Source: Alphaproteobacteria bacterium
Lineage (GTDB): Bacteria; Pseudomonadota; Alphaproteobacteria; RF32; CAG-239
NCBI GenBank assembly: GCA_017477035.1
Contig: JAFUXW010000144.1
Coordinates: forward strand, 1-17,572
Reading direction: 5' to 3'
Length of the DNA: 17,572 bases
In this document: in pieces, positions 6,602 to 14,112 of the stretch
Numbering within the stretch: position 1 is the first letter of the stretch
Layout of the letters: each line of letters starts with the position of its first letter
The notes under the pieces: model-generated
Databases searched by the model: none
Told to the model about the DNA's origin: nothing
Seen by the model: the letters and a program-made list of their open reading frames with translations, nothing else
Position numbers and translations under genes: made by a program

Positions 6602-7633
6602 TTAAATATCGCTGATTAAATTATTAAGTTTAGTTTGTTGTTCTTCTCTCATCATCTTTAAATTTTTGTAATCTATGGAAATATAGCTTTTATTATCGCC
6701 ATCAACCGAGACTCCGAGAGTAATACCGAGTTCTTTATTTTCAAAGGTGGCATATAAAGTAGCCATTCCTTCTTCAAGTTCTTTTAGAAAATTATCATTA
6801 CCGATTTCTCCGTTATGAGTGACTGTTTTTACTTTTTGTTCTTCATCTTCCATAATTTCTTCGGTATATGTGTATGGAGTGAAATATTGCTGAGCATTAC
6901 CGTATTTTTTAGCAAGAGCTTTATAATATTTATTATATAAATCAATGACATTCGTTGCCTGTGGAGTATCTTTTTGAGGAGTTGATTGAGCATATATGCA
7001 CCATAGTTTGTTTTGCTCTCCGAAAATAGCTGTAACTACACTGAACGTATCAGATTTCTGTTTAGGATTTGTAACCAAGTAGACATTGGTATAATTTTTG
7101 CGTTCGGCCGGTTGAAAAATAAATCCGAGTTGCTCTGCTCGTTGTTTATCAATACCCCAAAACAATCCGAAAGGTGCAGAGTGGTATTTTTCACCAATTT
7201 GCTGCGCAAGTATTTCGTTTTTTTCTTCCAGTGTTATCTCTTTGTCGGAGGTTATTTGTTCAACTTTACGCTCATCTTTAGATTGCTGAATTTCTTGCAA
7301 TAATTGCTTGCGTTTATCGTCTCCTTCTTTTATCAAACGCTTTTGACTATCACGTAAACTCACGACATTCGGTTTTTGCTCCAAGAGAACGCGCGCATCA
7401 TACTGGGCTTTCTGCGCTGTTTCCATATCATCAAAATATTCGCTTATATAGTCATCATGTTTGTTGATTTCTGTTGATTTTATATCTTCTGAATTTGGCT
7501 TTATTATTTCTTCATCATTTCCTTCAATAGATTTTGTTAAATCATCTATATCAAACATATCAATTTGTGCTTTGGCTGGAGCAGAGCTAAAAGTAAAAAG
7601 TATTATTACAGTTGCACATATAATTTTTTTCAT
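6602..7633 (-). CDS. Exported protein of unknown function
   Basis: This 343-residue protein has a start supported by AAAGGA about 8 bases upstream. Residues 1-22 form a Sec signal peptide (cut likely after AKA), so it is exported. Residues 23-70 are acidic and probably disordered. Residues 70-147 are highly charged and predicted helical, possibly coiled coil (LIKEGDDKRKQLLQEIQQSK). From about 150 a globular region begins at SAPFGLFWGIDKQRAEQLGF and includes KLWCIYAQSTPQ and LYNKYYKALAKKYG. I do not recognise a named domain. It is first in a minus-strand run, 16 bases ahead of the Mur ligase gene, so a role in envelope or murein metabolism is suggested by position only. Confidence 0.75.
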   Translation of the reverse strand: MKKIICATVIILFTFSSAPAKAQIDMFDIDDLTKSIEGNDEEIIKPNSEDIKSTEINKHDDYISEYFDDMETAQKAQYDARVLLEQKPNVVSLRDSQKRLIKEGDDKRKQLLQEIQQSKDERKVEQITSDKEITLEEKNEILAQQIGEKYHSAPFGLFWGIDKQRAEQLGFIFQPAERKNYTNVYLVTNPKQKSDTFSVVTAIFGEQNKLWCIYAQSTPQKDTPQATNVIDLYNKYYKALAKKYGNAQQYFTPYTYTEEIMEDEEQKVKTVTHNGEIGNDNFLKELEEGMATLYATFENKELGITLGVSVDGDNKSYISIDYKNLKMMREEQQTKLNNLISDI

Positions 7634-7665
7634 TGAAATATCCTTTTAATAACCGTAAAAAGCAA

Positions 7666-7694
7666 TTGAAACAGATATAAGTATGACATATAAT
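7666..7694 (+). promoter_or_regulatory. Sigma-70-type promoter for the TetR-family gene
   Basis: TTGAAA (7666-7671) and TATAAT (7689-7694) are separated by exactly 17 bases, five of six and six of six matches to the consensus. Transcription would begin near 7701, leaving a leader of about 45 bases before the TetR ATG at 7747. The leader holds a near-palindrome TTAAACC-N6-GGATTTAA (7718-7738) that could be an operator. The same 113-base gap must also carry the promoter of the divergent exported-protein gene. Confidence 0.6.
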
Positions 7695-7746
7695 AAACAA
7701 TAAAAGCAAAAATTTTGTTAAACCTTATACGGATTTAAGATCTAAA

Positions 7747-8352
7747 ATGGAAAAAGACAACATACAAAATCAACTTATAGCAATCGGTCGTTCAATCGTT
7801 AAGGAAAAAGGCACCGAGGCGTTGACTGTGCGTAAATTATCTGAAGCATCAGGGTGCTCGGTCGGGGCTATATATACCCAGTTTTCCAATATGGATAATG
7901 TTATAGTTATTCTAAATTATATAACTTTGGATGAATTAGGACAAAGATTGGAAAAAATACCTGAAAGTGCAAATCCTTACACGGATATGAATAGATTTTT
8001 GCAAGCTTTTGTCTGTTATGTTGAGGAAAATCGTAATTTGTGGTATATGTTGTATTCCTTCCATTTACGTCATAATGAAAGAGCTTATTCATATTTTTAC
8101 TTGCGTAAAGTTGTTAAGATTATTGGTTCTATAAGCTCTTTGCTACAAAGAATTTTGCCACAAATGGAAAAGCCGGAGCGCATACTTTCTTCACAAGCAT
8201 TATGGCTAAATATGTTTGCATTAAGTTCATTCCTTACAAAAGATGTCCTTGATTCTTTTTCTAAAATTGGTTCAAAATTATTGTGTCAGATAGTTCTTAA
8301 CACATACATAGCCGGTCTGAGTGTGTTAGAAAATAAAAGTCAAGGCAGTTAA
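7747..8352 (+). CDS. TetR/AcrR-family transcriptional regulator
   Basis: This 201-residue protein is of normal length for the family. The N-terminal DNA-binding domain spans about 5-52, with helix-turn-helix residues 26-45 (LTVRKLSEASGCSVGAIYTQ) followed by F-x-N-M-D-N in place of the common FxSKxxL. Residues 55-195 are a helical ligand-binding/dimer domain with no recognisable ligand specificity. TetR proteins usually repress nearby genes and themselves until a small molecule binds. The candidate targets are its own promoter (7666-7694) and the divergent exported-protein/Mur ligase/LD-carboxypeptidase run. The ribosome site is weak. The gene converges with the DUF2155 gene with 22 bases between the stops and no convincing terminator. 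Confidence 0.88.
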   Translation: MEKDNIQNQLIAIGRSIVKEKGTEALTVRKLSEASGCSVGAIYTQFSNMDNVIVILNYITLDELGQRLEKIPESANPYTDMNRFLQAFVCYVEENRNLWYMLYSFHLRHNERAYSYFYLRKVVKIIGSISSLLQRILPQMEKPERILSSQALWLNMFALSSFLTKDVLDSFSKIGSKLLCQIVLNTYIAGLSVLENKSQGS

Positions 8353-8374
8353 TTTTTTGAAAAATTTTAGAGAT

Positions 8375-9031
8375 TTATTCGTTAGTTTTTTCTTCAACGA
8401 TTTCTTCGTCAAATTCTTCTTCGGAGCCTTCTTCATCGTAGAAAAATTCGGTTTCTGTTTGAGGTATTTCCTCGTCTTCTCTTATTTGAGATTTGTCATC
8501 CTTCATTTCACTGATTGTTTGAGTTAACTCAAGCGAATCGCCTTTTGCACCATTTGCTCCCAAATTATCATTTTCTCTGGTATCATCGTTTATCATCGGT
8601 AAAGAATCTCTTTTTGCAAGATCTTCTTTACTTAAAGTGTTTTTCTTATCATCTTTTTCATCTGTGCATTGCAAGAGCCAAACATCATAAATCGGATGCT
8701 CAACGGCGTGAGTAGCAGGAGAAGAAGAAATCATCCAGCCCTTGAATATATTAAATTCATCTCCTTTGAGATTTTTATCTGTAATGTCAACAAATGCAAA
8801 ATTGTCAGGTGTTTCTTCAGCCGGTCTGGTTTTACAACTACGCACCACAATAGAAAGAGAGCCGAATTCTACCATAGAGTTAACAGGTACGTTAATTACG
8901 CTTACTCGTCCGGTAATTTTATCCATTGCCTGCATTTTGGCATTGTTTTTCGCAATTCCGCTTGCGCCGTGTGCGTAATATACAGGGGACAAAACAAGTG
9001 CCAGTATAAAGATGATAAACTTAATTTTCAT
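8375..9031 (-). CDS. DUF2155 exported protein with acidic C-terminal tail
   Basis: The product is 218 residues from the ATG at 9031, which has GGTGGA 7 bases upstream; a GTG at 9043 is the alternative. Residues 1-23 are a signal peptide (cut likely after AHG). Residues about 34-120 match DUF2155: KITGRVSVINVPVNS, LSIVVRSCKTRPAEE, AFVDI, then IFKGWMISSSPATHAVEHPIYDVWLLQC, with two Cys that could pair. The remainder is a low-complexity acidic tail rich in Glu and Asp ending EEFDEEIVEEKTNE, longer than the core domain requires. DUF2155 proteins are found in alphaproteobacteria, typically behind mlaD as here. Their function is unknown, with a likely envelope location. The start overlaps the MlaD-like gene by 11 bases, so translation is probably coupled. 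Confidence 0.85.
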   Translation of the reverse strand: MKIKFIIFILALVLSPVYYAHGASGIAKNNAKMQAMDKITGRVSVINVPVNSMVEFGSLSIVVRSCKTRPAEETPDNFAFVDITDKNLKGDEFNIFKGWMISSSPATHAVEHPIYDVWLLQCTDEKDDKKNTLSKEDLAKRDSLPMINDDTRENDNLGANGAKGDSLELTQTISEMKDDKSQIREDEEIPQTETEFFYDEEGSEEEFDEEIVEEKTNE

Positions 9032-9485
9032 TTTTCTGTCCACCGTCTGTGACCATAAATATTATTTCACCCACCATATCTTCTAGAGTTTTAAAGTCTT
9101 TTGTTTTGGTAAAAGTTTCTCCGTCTTTAAGGTATTCTTTGGACTTTCCAGGTTCTATCTTAACAAATTTGTTTCCCATCAAACCATCACTGACAATAGC
9201 AACAGTGCTATCTTTCGGAAGCTTTACATCTGATGAAATACTAAAAGTTACGTTAACCGTATAGTCATTGTTATTGAGGTTTTGTCCGGTGACCGTTCCG
9301 ACTTTAATGCCGTTAATACGAACATCAGAACCGGTGCTTAATCCGCCAACTTTCATAAATTCTGCATTTAATGTATAACCTTTAACAACCTGTAAGTCAG
9401 ATACGCTGTAGGCAAAACCTAAAAACAGTAAAGCAATAATCAGAACTACCAATCCCATAATCGTTTCAACAGGTTTTTTTAACAT
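9021..9485 (-). CDS. MlaD-like MCE-domain lipid transport protein (second copy)
   Basis: The product is 154 residues. AAGGAG lies 8 bases before the start, inside the end of the previous gene. Residues 1-28 are a signal-anchor helix (ETIMGLVVLIIALLFLGFAY). Residues about 36-115 are one MCE domain: YTLNAEFMKVGGLSTGSDVRI, NGIKVGTVT, LPKDSTVAIVSDGLMGNKFV and KIEPG. MlaD forms periplasmic hexamers bound to the MlaFEB ABC transporter and moves phospholipids between the membranes. Its length is typical of alphaproteobacterial MlaD. It lies 2 bases after a related MCE gene and overlaps the DUF2155 gene. No mlaE, mlaF, mlaB or mlaC is in the window, so the transporter must be encoded elsewhere. Confidence 0.85.
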   Translation of the reverse strand: MLKKPVETIMGLVVLIIALLFLGFAYSVSDLQVVKGYTLNAEFMKVGGLSTGSDVRINGIKVGTVTGQNLNNNDYTVNVTFSISSDVKLPKDSTVAIVSDGLMGNKFVKIEPGKSKEYLKDGETFTKTKDFKTLEDMVGEIIFMVTDGGQKNEN

Positions 9486-9487
9486 AT

Positions 9488-9988
9488 TTATATCTCCTTT
9501 TGAGGTTGTTTTGTAGAAGTTTTGCGTTTGGCTTTACCAAGCGAAATAATACGATCAACTAATTCTTCCAAAACTATTGCATCTTGTGTATATGAAAATT
9601 CACCGCCGTTTTCAATATATTCCTCTGCTCCGCCCGGTTCTATTTCAATATACTTGTTGCCCATAATACCGGAACTTACTATAGATGCACTGCTATCATC
9701 AGGAATAAGAATTCCTTCGTGGATTTTAAGGGTAAGAGTTGCACGGTAATCTTCATCAAGAACAGAAGATTCTACAAAGCCGATATCTATGCCGGACATA
9801 CGAATTTTATCGCCGATTGATAAACCATCGGTGCGGTTAAAAGTAGCTTGAACACTATAATCAGTATCCTCGGAATCTTTCCAAGTATTGCGCTGCAATT
9901 TTACAATAACTGCACACAGCAAACAAAAACCGATAACGCACAATCCGATAATTAAATTTTTTAATTCTTCTTTCGTAAAATTATCCAC
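9488..9988 (-). CDS. MlaD-like MCE-domain lipid transport protein (first copy)
   Basis: The product is 166 residues from a GTG start at 9988-9986, with GGAG 8 bases upstream; a nearby ATG is out of frame. Residues 11-31 are a signal-anchor helix (LIIGLCVIGFCLLCAVIV). One MCE domain covers about 43-125: YSVQATFNRTDGLSIGDKI, SGIDIGFVE, LIPDDSSASIVSSGIMGNKY and IEIEPGG. It parallels the downstream MlaD-like protein block by block but has diverged strongly, so the pair is an old duplication or two specialised subunits, perhaps of one mixed ring. The short C-terminal tail is basic (KAKRKTSTKQPQK). It is first in the three-gene run and divergent from the GldA-type ATPase gene. Confidence 0.82.
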   Translation of the reverse strand: MDNFTKEELKNLIIGLCVIGFCLLCAVIVKLQRNTWKDSEDTDYSVQATFNRTDGLSIGDKIRMSGIDIGFVESSVLDEDYRATLTLKIHEGILIPDDSSASIVSSGIMGNKYIEIEPGGAEEYIENGGEFSYTQDAIVLEELVDRIISLGKAKRKTSTKQPQKEI

Positions 9989-10066
9989 TTCAGATGCTCC
10001 ATATTAGTGTTTGTTTCAATTAATACCTCAATAAAATTAATTTGTCATCAAAGTTTTTTATAATAG

Positions 10067-10096
10067 TTGAAAAAATTTTTAAAAGGCTGTTATATA
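10067..10096 (+). promoter_or_regulatory. Possible promoter of the Gld-type ABC operon
   Basis: TTGAAA (10067-10072) is followed after 17-18 bases by TTATAT/TATATA (10090-10096), about 30 bases before the ATPase ATG at 10126. A separate perfect TATAAT at 10059-10064 has no good -35 at the right distance. The region is AT-rich, so chance matches are likely. Confidence 0.35.
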
Positions 10097-10125
10097 TATG
10101 TATTATCAATAAAAGAGAGATAATT

Positions 10126-10833
10126 ATGCTGAAAGTTGAAAAAGTTTCTAAATCATTTTCTGGTAAAAAGGCACTTGATAATGTGTCGTTTAGTGTAACA
10201 GAAGGAAAAATAGCGGCTCTGCTGGGAGAAAACGGTGCCGGTAAATCTACACTGTTGCGCATTCTGAGCGGTTTTTTCGAAGCTGATAACGGAGATGTTT
10301 TTATCAATAATATAAGTATATCAGAGCGCGAAAAATATTTGAATAATGTCGGGTATGTTCAGGAGATTTCTGCTCTATACGGTGAAATGACGGCATACGA
10401 TTTTTTGGATTTTGTGGCTGATTTGCATAAGATGGCGGTAAATGAACAAGCGGAAAAAATAAAAAAAGTCACAAAAATGCTGGAATTGCAAGATGTATTA
10501 ATGCAAAGAAATGAAACGCTTTCAAAAGGCTATAAAAAAAGGCTGGAACTCGCTGCTGTTTTGCTCTTCTCTCCTAAAGTGTTGTTGCTGGATGAACCTA
10601 CTGAAGGTTTAGATCCAAATCAGAAAGATGCTTTGAGAAAAATAATAAAACAATATGCCGAGGAGCATGTCATAATTATATCTACACACACATTGGAAGA
10701 TGTTGAAGCTTTGGCTTCACAGGTTTTATTACTACATAAAGGAAAACTTTTGGCAAATAAAACTCTTGCGGAGTTTAAAAAAGAATCGGATAACAATTTG
10801 CTGGCATCTTTTAGGCAAGCTACAAAAAATTGA
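10126..10833 (+). CDS. ABC transporter ATP-binding protein, GldA-like
   Basis: The product is 235 residues from the ATG at 10126, with AGAGAG about 7 bases upstream; an ORF extension back to 10042 has no ribosome site and would swallow the promoter. All ATPase motifs are present: Walker A GENGAGKST (34-42), Q-loop Gln79, signature LSKGYKKR (132-139, the LSKGY form common in GldA/CcmA-type exporters), Walker B VLLLDEP (152-158) and H-loop His188 in STHTLEDVEAL. It energises the membrane protein encoded 8 bases downstream. The order ATPase, GldF-GldG fusion, DUF4340 is a recurring ABC system of unknown substrate; its Bacteroidetes relatives GldAFG are linked to gliding. Nothing else in the window suggests gliding. 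Confidence 0.9.
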   Translation: MLKVEKVSKSFSGKKALDNVSFSVTEGKIAALLGENGAGKSTLLRILSGFFEADNGDVFINNISISEREKYLNNVGYVQEISALYGEMTAYDFLDFVADLHKMAVNEQAEKIKKVTKMLELQDVLMQRNETLSKGYKKRLELAAVLLFSPKVLLLDEPTEGLDPNQKDALRKIIKQYAEEHVIIISTHTLEDVEALASQVLLLHKGKLLANKTLAEFKKESDNNLLASFRQATKN

Positions 10834-10841
10834 GGTGAAAA

Positions 10842-13163
10842 ATGCAACAATTCTTTGCTTTATTCAAAAAAGAAATGAACGGATATTTTAAGAGTTATTT
10901 TGCATATATTATTTTCTTTATATATCTGTTTGTTTCAATAGGTGGTGCTTTTTATTTCGGGGCATATTTGGCAATGCACGATACTGCAGTATATGCTTTA
11001 TTTTATTTGCAACCGGCAATTTTGGCACTTTTAATACCGGCGCTGACAATGCGATTATGGTCCGATGAGTATAAATCAGGCACGGCAGAATTTCTGCTTA
11101 CTCAACCTTTGACAAACCTCTCACCTGTATTGGCTAAATTTGTTGCTTCCGGAGTTTTTGCAATCGCAATGAGTTTGTTCTTATTGCCTTTTATCATATA
11201 TACGGCGGAATGGTTGAAAATAGATTGGGGTAATGTCATCTGCAGTTATGTGGGAGTGTGGCTGTATATTTTGCTGTTTTGTTCTCTTGGTTGTATGATT
11301 TCATCATTAAGTAAATATACGATTATTTCATATTTACTCACTGTTTTTATAAGTGGTTTGTGGGTTTTGTTGCCATTGACTAAGCTTTATGAAATTTATA
11401 ATAATTTTTTATTTGCCGAGGTCGGAATTTCTGACTTTACATATTTTATCATATCATCCACATTGCTATTATGGCTGAATATTTGGATTCTTGATTATAG
11501 ACGTTCGGCTCAAAAAAATAAGAATTTACGTTTCGGATTATTCTTCTTATTTTCTATAGTCGGTGCTATTGCGCTAAACAGCGCTTTGTTTATGATGTTT
11601 AACACTCACAAAGTTGATTTAACGTATAACGGACGGTATACATTGCACTCCAGAACTCGTGAAATAGTTAATTCGGTGAAGCAACCGATTACGCTTGATG
11701 TATATATTTCTAAAGATTTAAAAGCTAAAGACGCCGAATATTATTACTATTATCAGCAAACCAAAAGATTTATTGAAAAATACGATAAAGAATCGGCATC
11801 AATGATAAATGTTAATATAACGGAAGTTGAGCCTTTTTCCGAATTGGAAAAGAATGTTTTAAATCGCGGATTGTATTATGAAGAAAACTCTAAAGGAACG
11901 AAAGATTATTTCGGTGCCATTGTTAGAGATAATAATGAACAAGGAGTGGTTATAAAGCAAATTTTACCGCAAAGAAAAGCGTTTCTTGAAAAAGATATAG
12001 ATAAAGCTTTGCTCAAATTGACGCAAAAAGATGTTATAAAAACAATAGGTATATACTTTGATCCGACTCAAAATTTGGAAGAGTTTAATGCTTTTACTCT
12101 CAATTTGGAAGAAGACTATAACATATTGAATGTTAGTGAAGATACTTATGAAATTTCAGCTAAGTTGAATTTATTGATTTTGGTTAATCCGAAAGAAATG
12201 CCACTTTCTTTTTTATATGCGGTTGACCAATATATTGCAAGCGGAGGGAAAGTCATAATTTTCTTTGATTTACTGACAAAAGGACAATCTGAATACACAA
12301 ATATGAAATCTTTACAAGCCGTAGTATTCATGGATCAGATGAAAGTTTTGTTGGGCGAAGATCTTGTTGATGAAGGAAGTTCTGCAGAAAATTATAGAGT
12401 GTCGGAACAAAAATTGAATTTATATAAAGCGCTGACATTTACTGTTGATAACAAAGAGTTTTCGGTTACTCCGGTTATCGAGAATCCAAAGGGATATGTC
12501 GGAGCTGTTCTGCGCGGACAATATAAGTCGGCTTTTGAGATAAATCCTCATAATGACAAAGAAATATTAAACAATATGATGCCTCACACTATATACAGTT
12601 CTGAACCAGCGACAGTGGCATTTATCGGTGATGCAGATATTATCGAAAATGAAACGTGGGTGGCAGATTCGTCACCTGATGCTAATCCATACAGCGTAAT
12701 AAATAAGTCGTCTAATATGATAATGCTTCGTAAATTGATAGATGAACTTGCCGGTAATGTAATATACAATGAGTTACCGCAAAAAAATGATAATGAAAGT
12801 TTCTTTGGTATCGGAGAGCAGGTTAATGCCGGTATTTTCGGAAAACATTATGAGCAATATGGTGCTATTTTGGAAGATATGAAAATGCAACATTTGAAAT
12901 TATTACAAAAAAGCGGTGGTGATAATGAAAAATTGCAAAAACTGACTCAACTTGATGAAACAGGATTGGCTCTCGGACAGGATGAGCAAAAAATGGAAAA
13001 CTTATTTTATCAGATAAGACAACAATATTCTGCAAAAATAAACGAAATTATAGCCATGAATGTATTTGCATTCCCTATATTGGCAACCGTGTTTTTATGG
13101 TTGATTGCAATGTTTGTTGGAAGATATAAATTAAAAAAAATTATGGAGATAAACAATGACTAA
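10842..13163 (+). CDS. Fused ABC permease and GldG-like protein (GldF-GldG)
   Basis: This 773-residue protein has a start 4 bases after GAGGTG. Residues 1-220 are an ABC-2 type permease like GldF, with six helices near 18-43, 52-71, 100-123, 133-155, 157-180 and 199-218 and the motif MRLWSDEYKSGTAEFLLTQP (70-89) typical of the family. Residue 231 onward is GldG-like: a helix at 231-252, then VDLTYNGRYTLHSRT (258-272), the usual start of the periplasmic domain, and a long soluble region to about 740. A final helix at about 742-765 returns to the membrane. The GldG part includes LNLLILVNPKEMP and a GGKVIIFFD strand, typical of its Rossmann-like ABC-accessory domain. GldF and GldG are separate in Bacteroidetes. 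The stop overlaps the DUF4340 gene start by 8 bases. Confidence 0.88.
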   Translation: MQQFFALFKKEMNGYFKSYFAYIIFFIYLFVSIGGAFYFGAYLAMHDTAVYALFYLQPAILALLIPALTMRLWSDEYKSGTAEFLLTQPLTNLSPVLAKFVASGVFAIAMSLFLLPFIIYTAEWLKIDWGNVICSYVGVWLYILLFCSLGCMISSLSKYTIISYLLTVFISGLWVLLPLTKLYEIYNNFLFAEVGISDFTYFIISSTLLLWLNIWILDYRRSAQKNKNLRFGLFFLFSIVGAIALNSALFMMFNTHKVDLTYNGRYTLHSRTREIVNSVKQPITLDVYISKDLKAKDAEYYYYYQQTKRFIEKYDKESASMINVNITEVEPFSELEKNVLNRGLYYEENSKGTKDYFGAIVRDNNEQGVVIKQILPQRKAFLEKDIDKALLKLTQKDVIKTIGIYFDPTQNLEEFNAFTLNLEEDYNILNVSEDTYEISAKLNLLILVNPKEMPLSFLYAVDQYIASGGKVIIFFDLLTKGQSEYTNMKSLQAVVFMDQMKVLLGEDLVDEGSSAENYRVSEQKLNLYKALTFTVDNKEFSVTPVIENPKGYVGAVLRGQYKSAFEINPHNDKEILNNMMPHTIYSSEPATVAFIGDADIIENETWVADSSPDANPYSVINKSSNMIMLRKLIDELAGNVIYNELPQKNDNESFFGIGEQVNAGIFGKHYEQYGAILEDMKMQHLKLLQKSGGDNEKLQKLTQLDETGLALGQDEQKMENLFYQIRQQYSAKINEIIAMNVFAFPILATVFLWLIAMFVGRYKLKKIMEINND

Positions 13164-14112
13164 AAAACATATTTTAGGCAGTGTATTATTTGTCTTGGTT
13201 TCTCTGCTGATGTTAACAGGAGGGTGGTTTTATTCTCGTTACAAACAGGGAGTTAATGTTAGAGGAGAATACACATTTGCAACCACCAAAAATAAAATAG
13301 ATTATCTGGGAAATATAAAAGTCAGCACAGCTAACGGCGTTGGGTTTAACATATATCGTCGGCAAGACGGAAGTTGGCGCTTTAAAGAGGTCAAGGATTA
13401 TTTTGTAAATGAAGATGTATTGGCCGCCTTTTTTAATATGGTGAAAAATTCGGTTATAGTTTCGGTATTGCCGGTTGATGAGCAATTTTTAAAGCAAAAC
13501 AGTTTAACTGCAGAAACAGGAACCGAAATTGAAACTTACGACTATGATGGTAAATTGCTTAATAAAATTATCTTAGGAAAATGGAATCCAAAACAACAAC
13601 TGATGATGGTAAAAAACAGTGAAAATGAACACTATGCTTATGAAGTAAGTGCCGTAAATAATTTTTCAGGATTGGTTAAAGACTGGATACCATATCCGTT
13701 GTTGAGCATTAAGACATCGGATATAAAATCAGTAGTCATCAACGGTAATAAGAAAGACTATCAGGAATTTAATAATAAGCTAACTCATTCGGTTGCTTGG
13801 AGAAACATGGCAGGCGTTCTGAATTTTATGGAGTATCAGGGACTTACTTTTAAATCAGATTTGGCAAACTTACCACCTGATGTAAAAGTGCGTCAGATTG
13901 ATGTTTTGATGTTAACCGGAATGTTTTATAAGTTAACGGTGTTTAACATCCATAATTCATATTGGGTTTTAATTTCTATGGATGCACAAAAAGTGTTCGC
14001 AAGAGAAGCGATAAATGTGGCGGCTGATACTTATCGTTTTTATGCTGATTGGGTTTTTCAGTTGATGGATGAACAAGGAGTTGCTTTGTTTAATGATGCA
14101 TTGCTTAATTAG
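13156..14112 (+). CDS. DUF4340 membrane-anchored protein of the Gld-type ABC system
   Basis: The product is 318 residues, with GGAG about 8 bases before the ATG and an 8-base overlap with the GldF-GldG gene, so translation is probably coupled. One helix (about 8-26) anchors it, and the rest should face the periplasm. Residues about 50-140 carry the DUF4340 pattern GFNIYRRQDGSWRFKE, then NEDVLAAFFNMVKNSVIVSVLP, which is often found in pairs behind GldG-type genes. The function is unknown. Position makes it the periplasmic partner of the transporter. Its TAG overlaps the stop of the convergent GT39-like gene by three bases (shared region 14109-14112), and no terminator is visible between them. 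Confidence 0.82.
   Translation: MTKKHILGSVLFVLVSLLMLTGGWFYSRYKQGVNVRGEYTFATTKNKIDYLGNIKVSTANGVGFNIYRRQDGSWRFKEVKDYFVNEDVLAAFFNMVKNSVIVSVLPVDEQFLKQNSLTAETGTEIETYDYDGKLLNKIILGKWNPKQQLMMVKNSENEHYAYEVSAVNNFSGLVKDWIPYPLLSIKTSDIKSVVINGNKKDYQEFNNKLTHSVAWRNMAGVLNFMEYQGLTFKSDLANLPPDVKVRQIDVLMLTGMFYKLTVFNIHNSYWVLISMDAQKVFAREAINVAADTYRFYADWVFQLMDEQGVALFNDALLN

Noticed and set aside
8353..8374. A/T inverted repeat between the TetR and DUF2155 stops as a terminator
   Set aside because: The stem is A-T only, with a two-base loop; it would not form a stable hairpin.
8669..9052. A 127-codon plus-strand open frame across the DUF2155 gene
   Set aside because: It is antisense to DUF2155 and the MlaD-like end, has a composition typical of shadow frames and no ribosome site.
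10042..10125. N-terminal extension of the GldA-like ATPase
   Set aside because: There is no ribosome site, it is absent from the family, and it overlaps the probable promoter; the ATG at 10126 is better.
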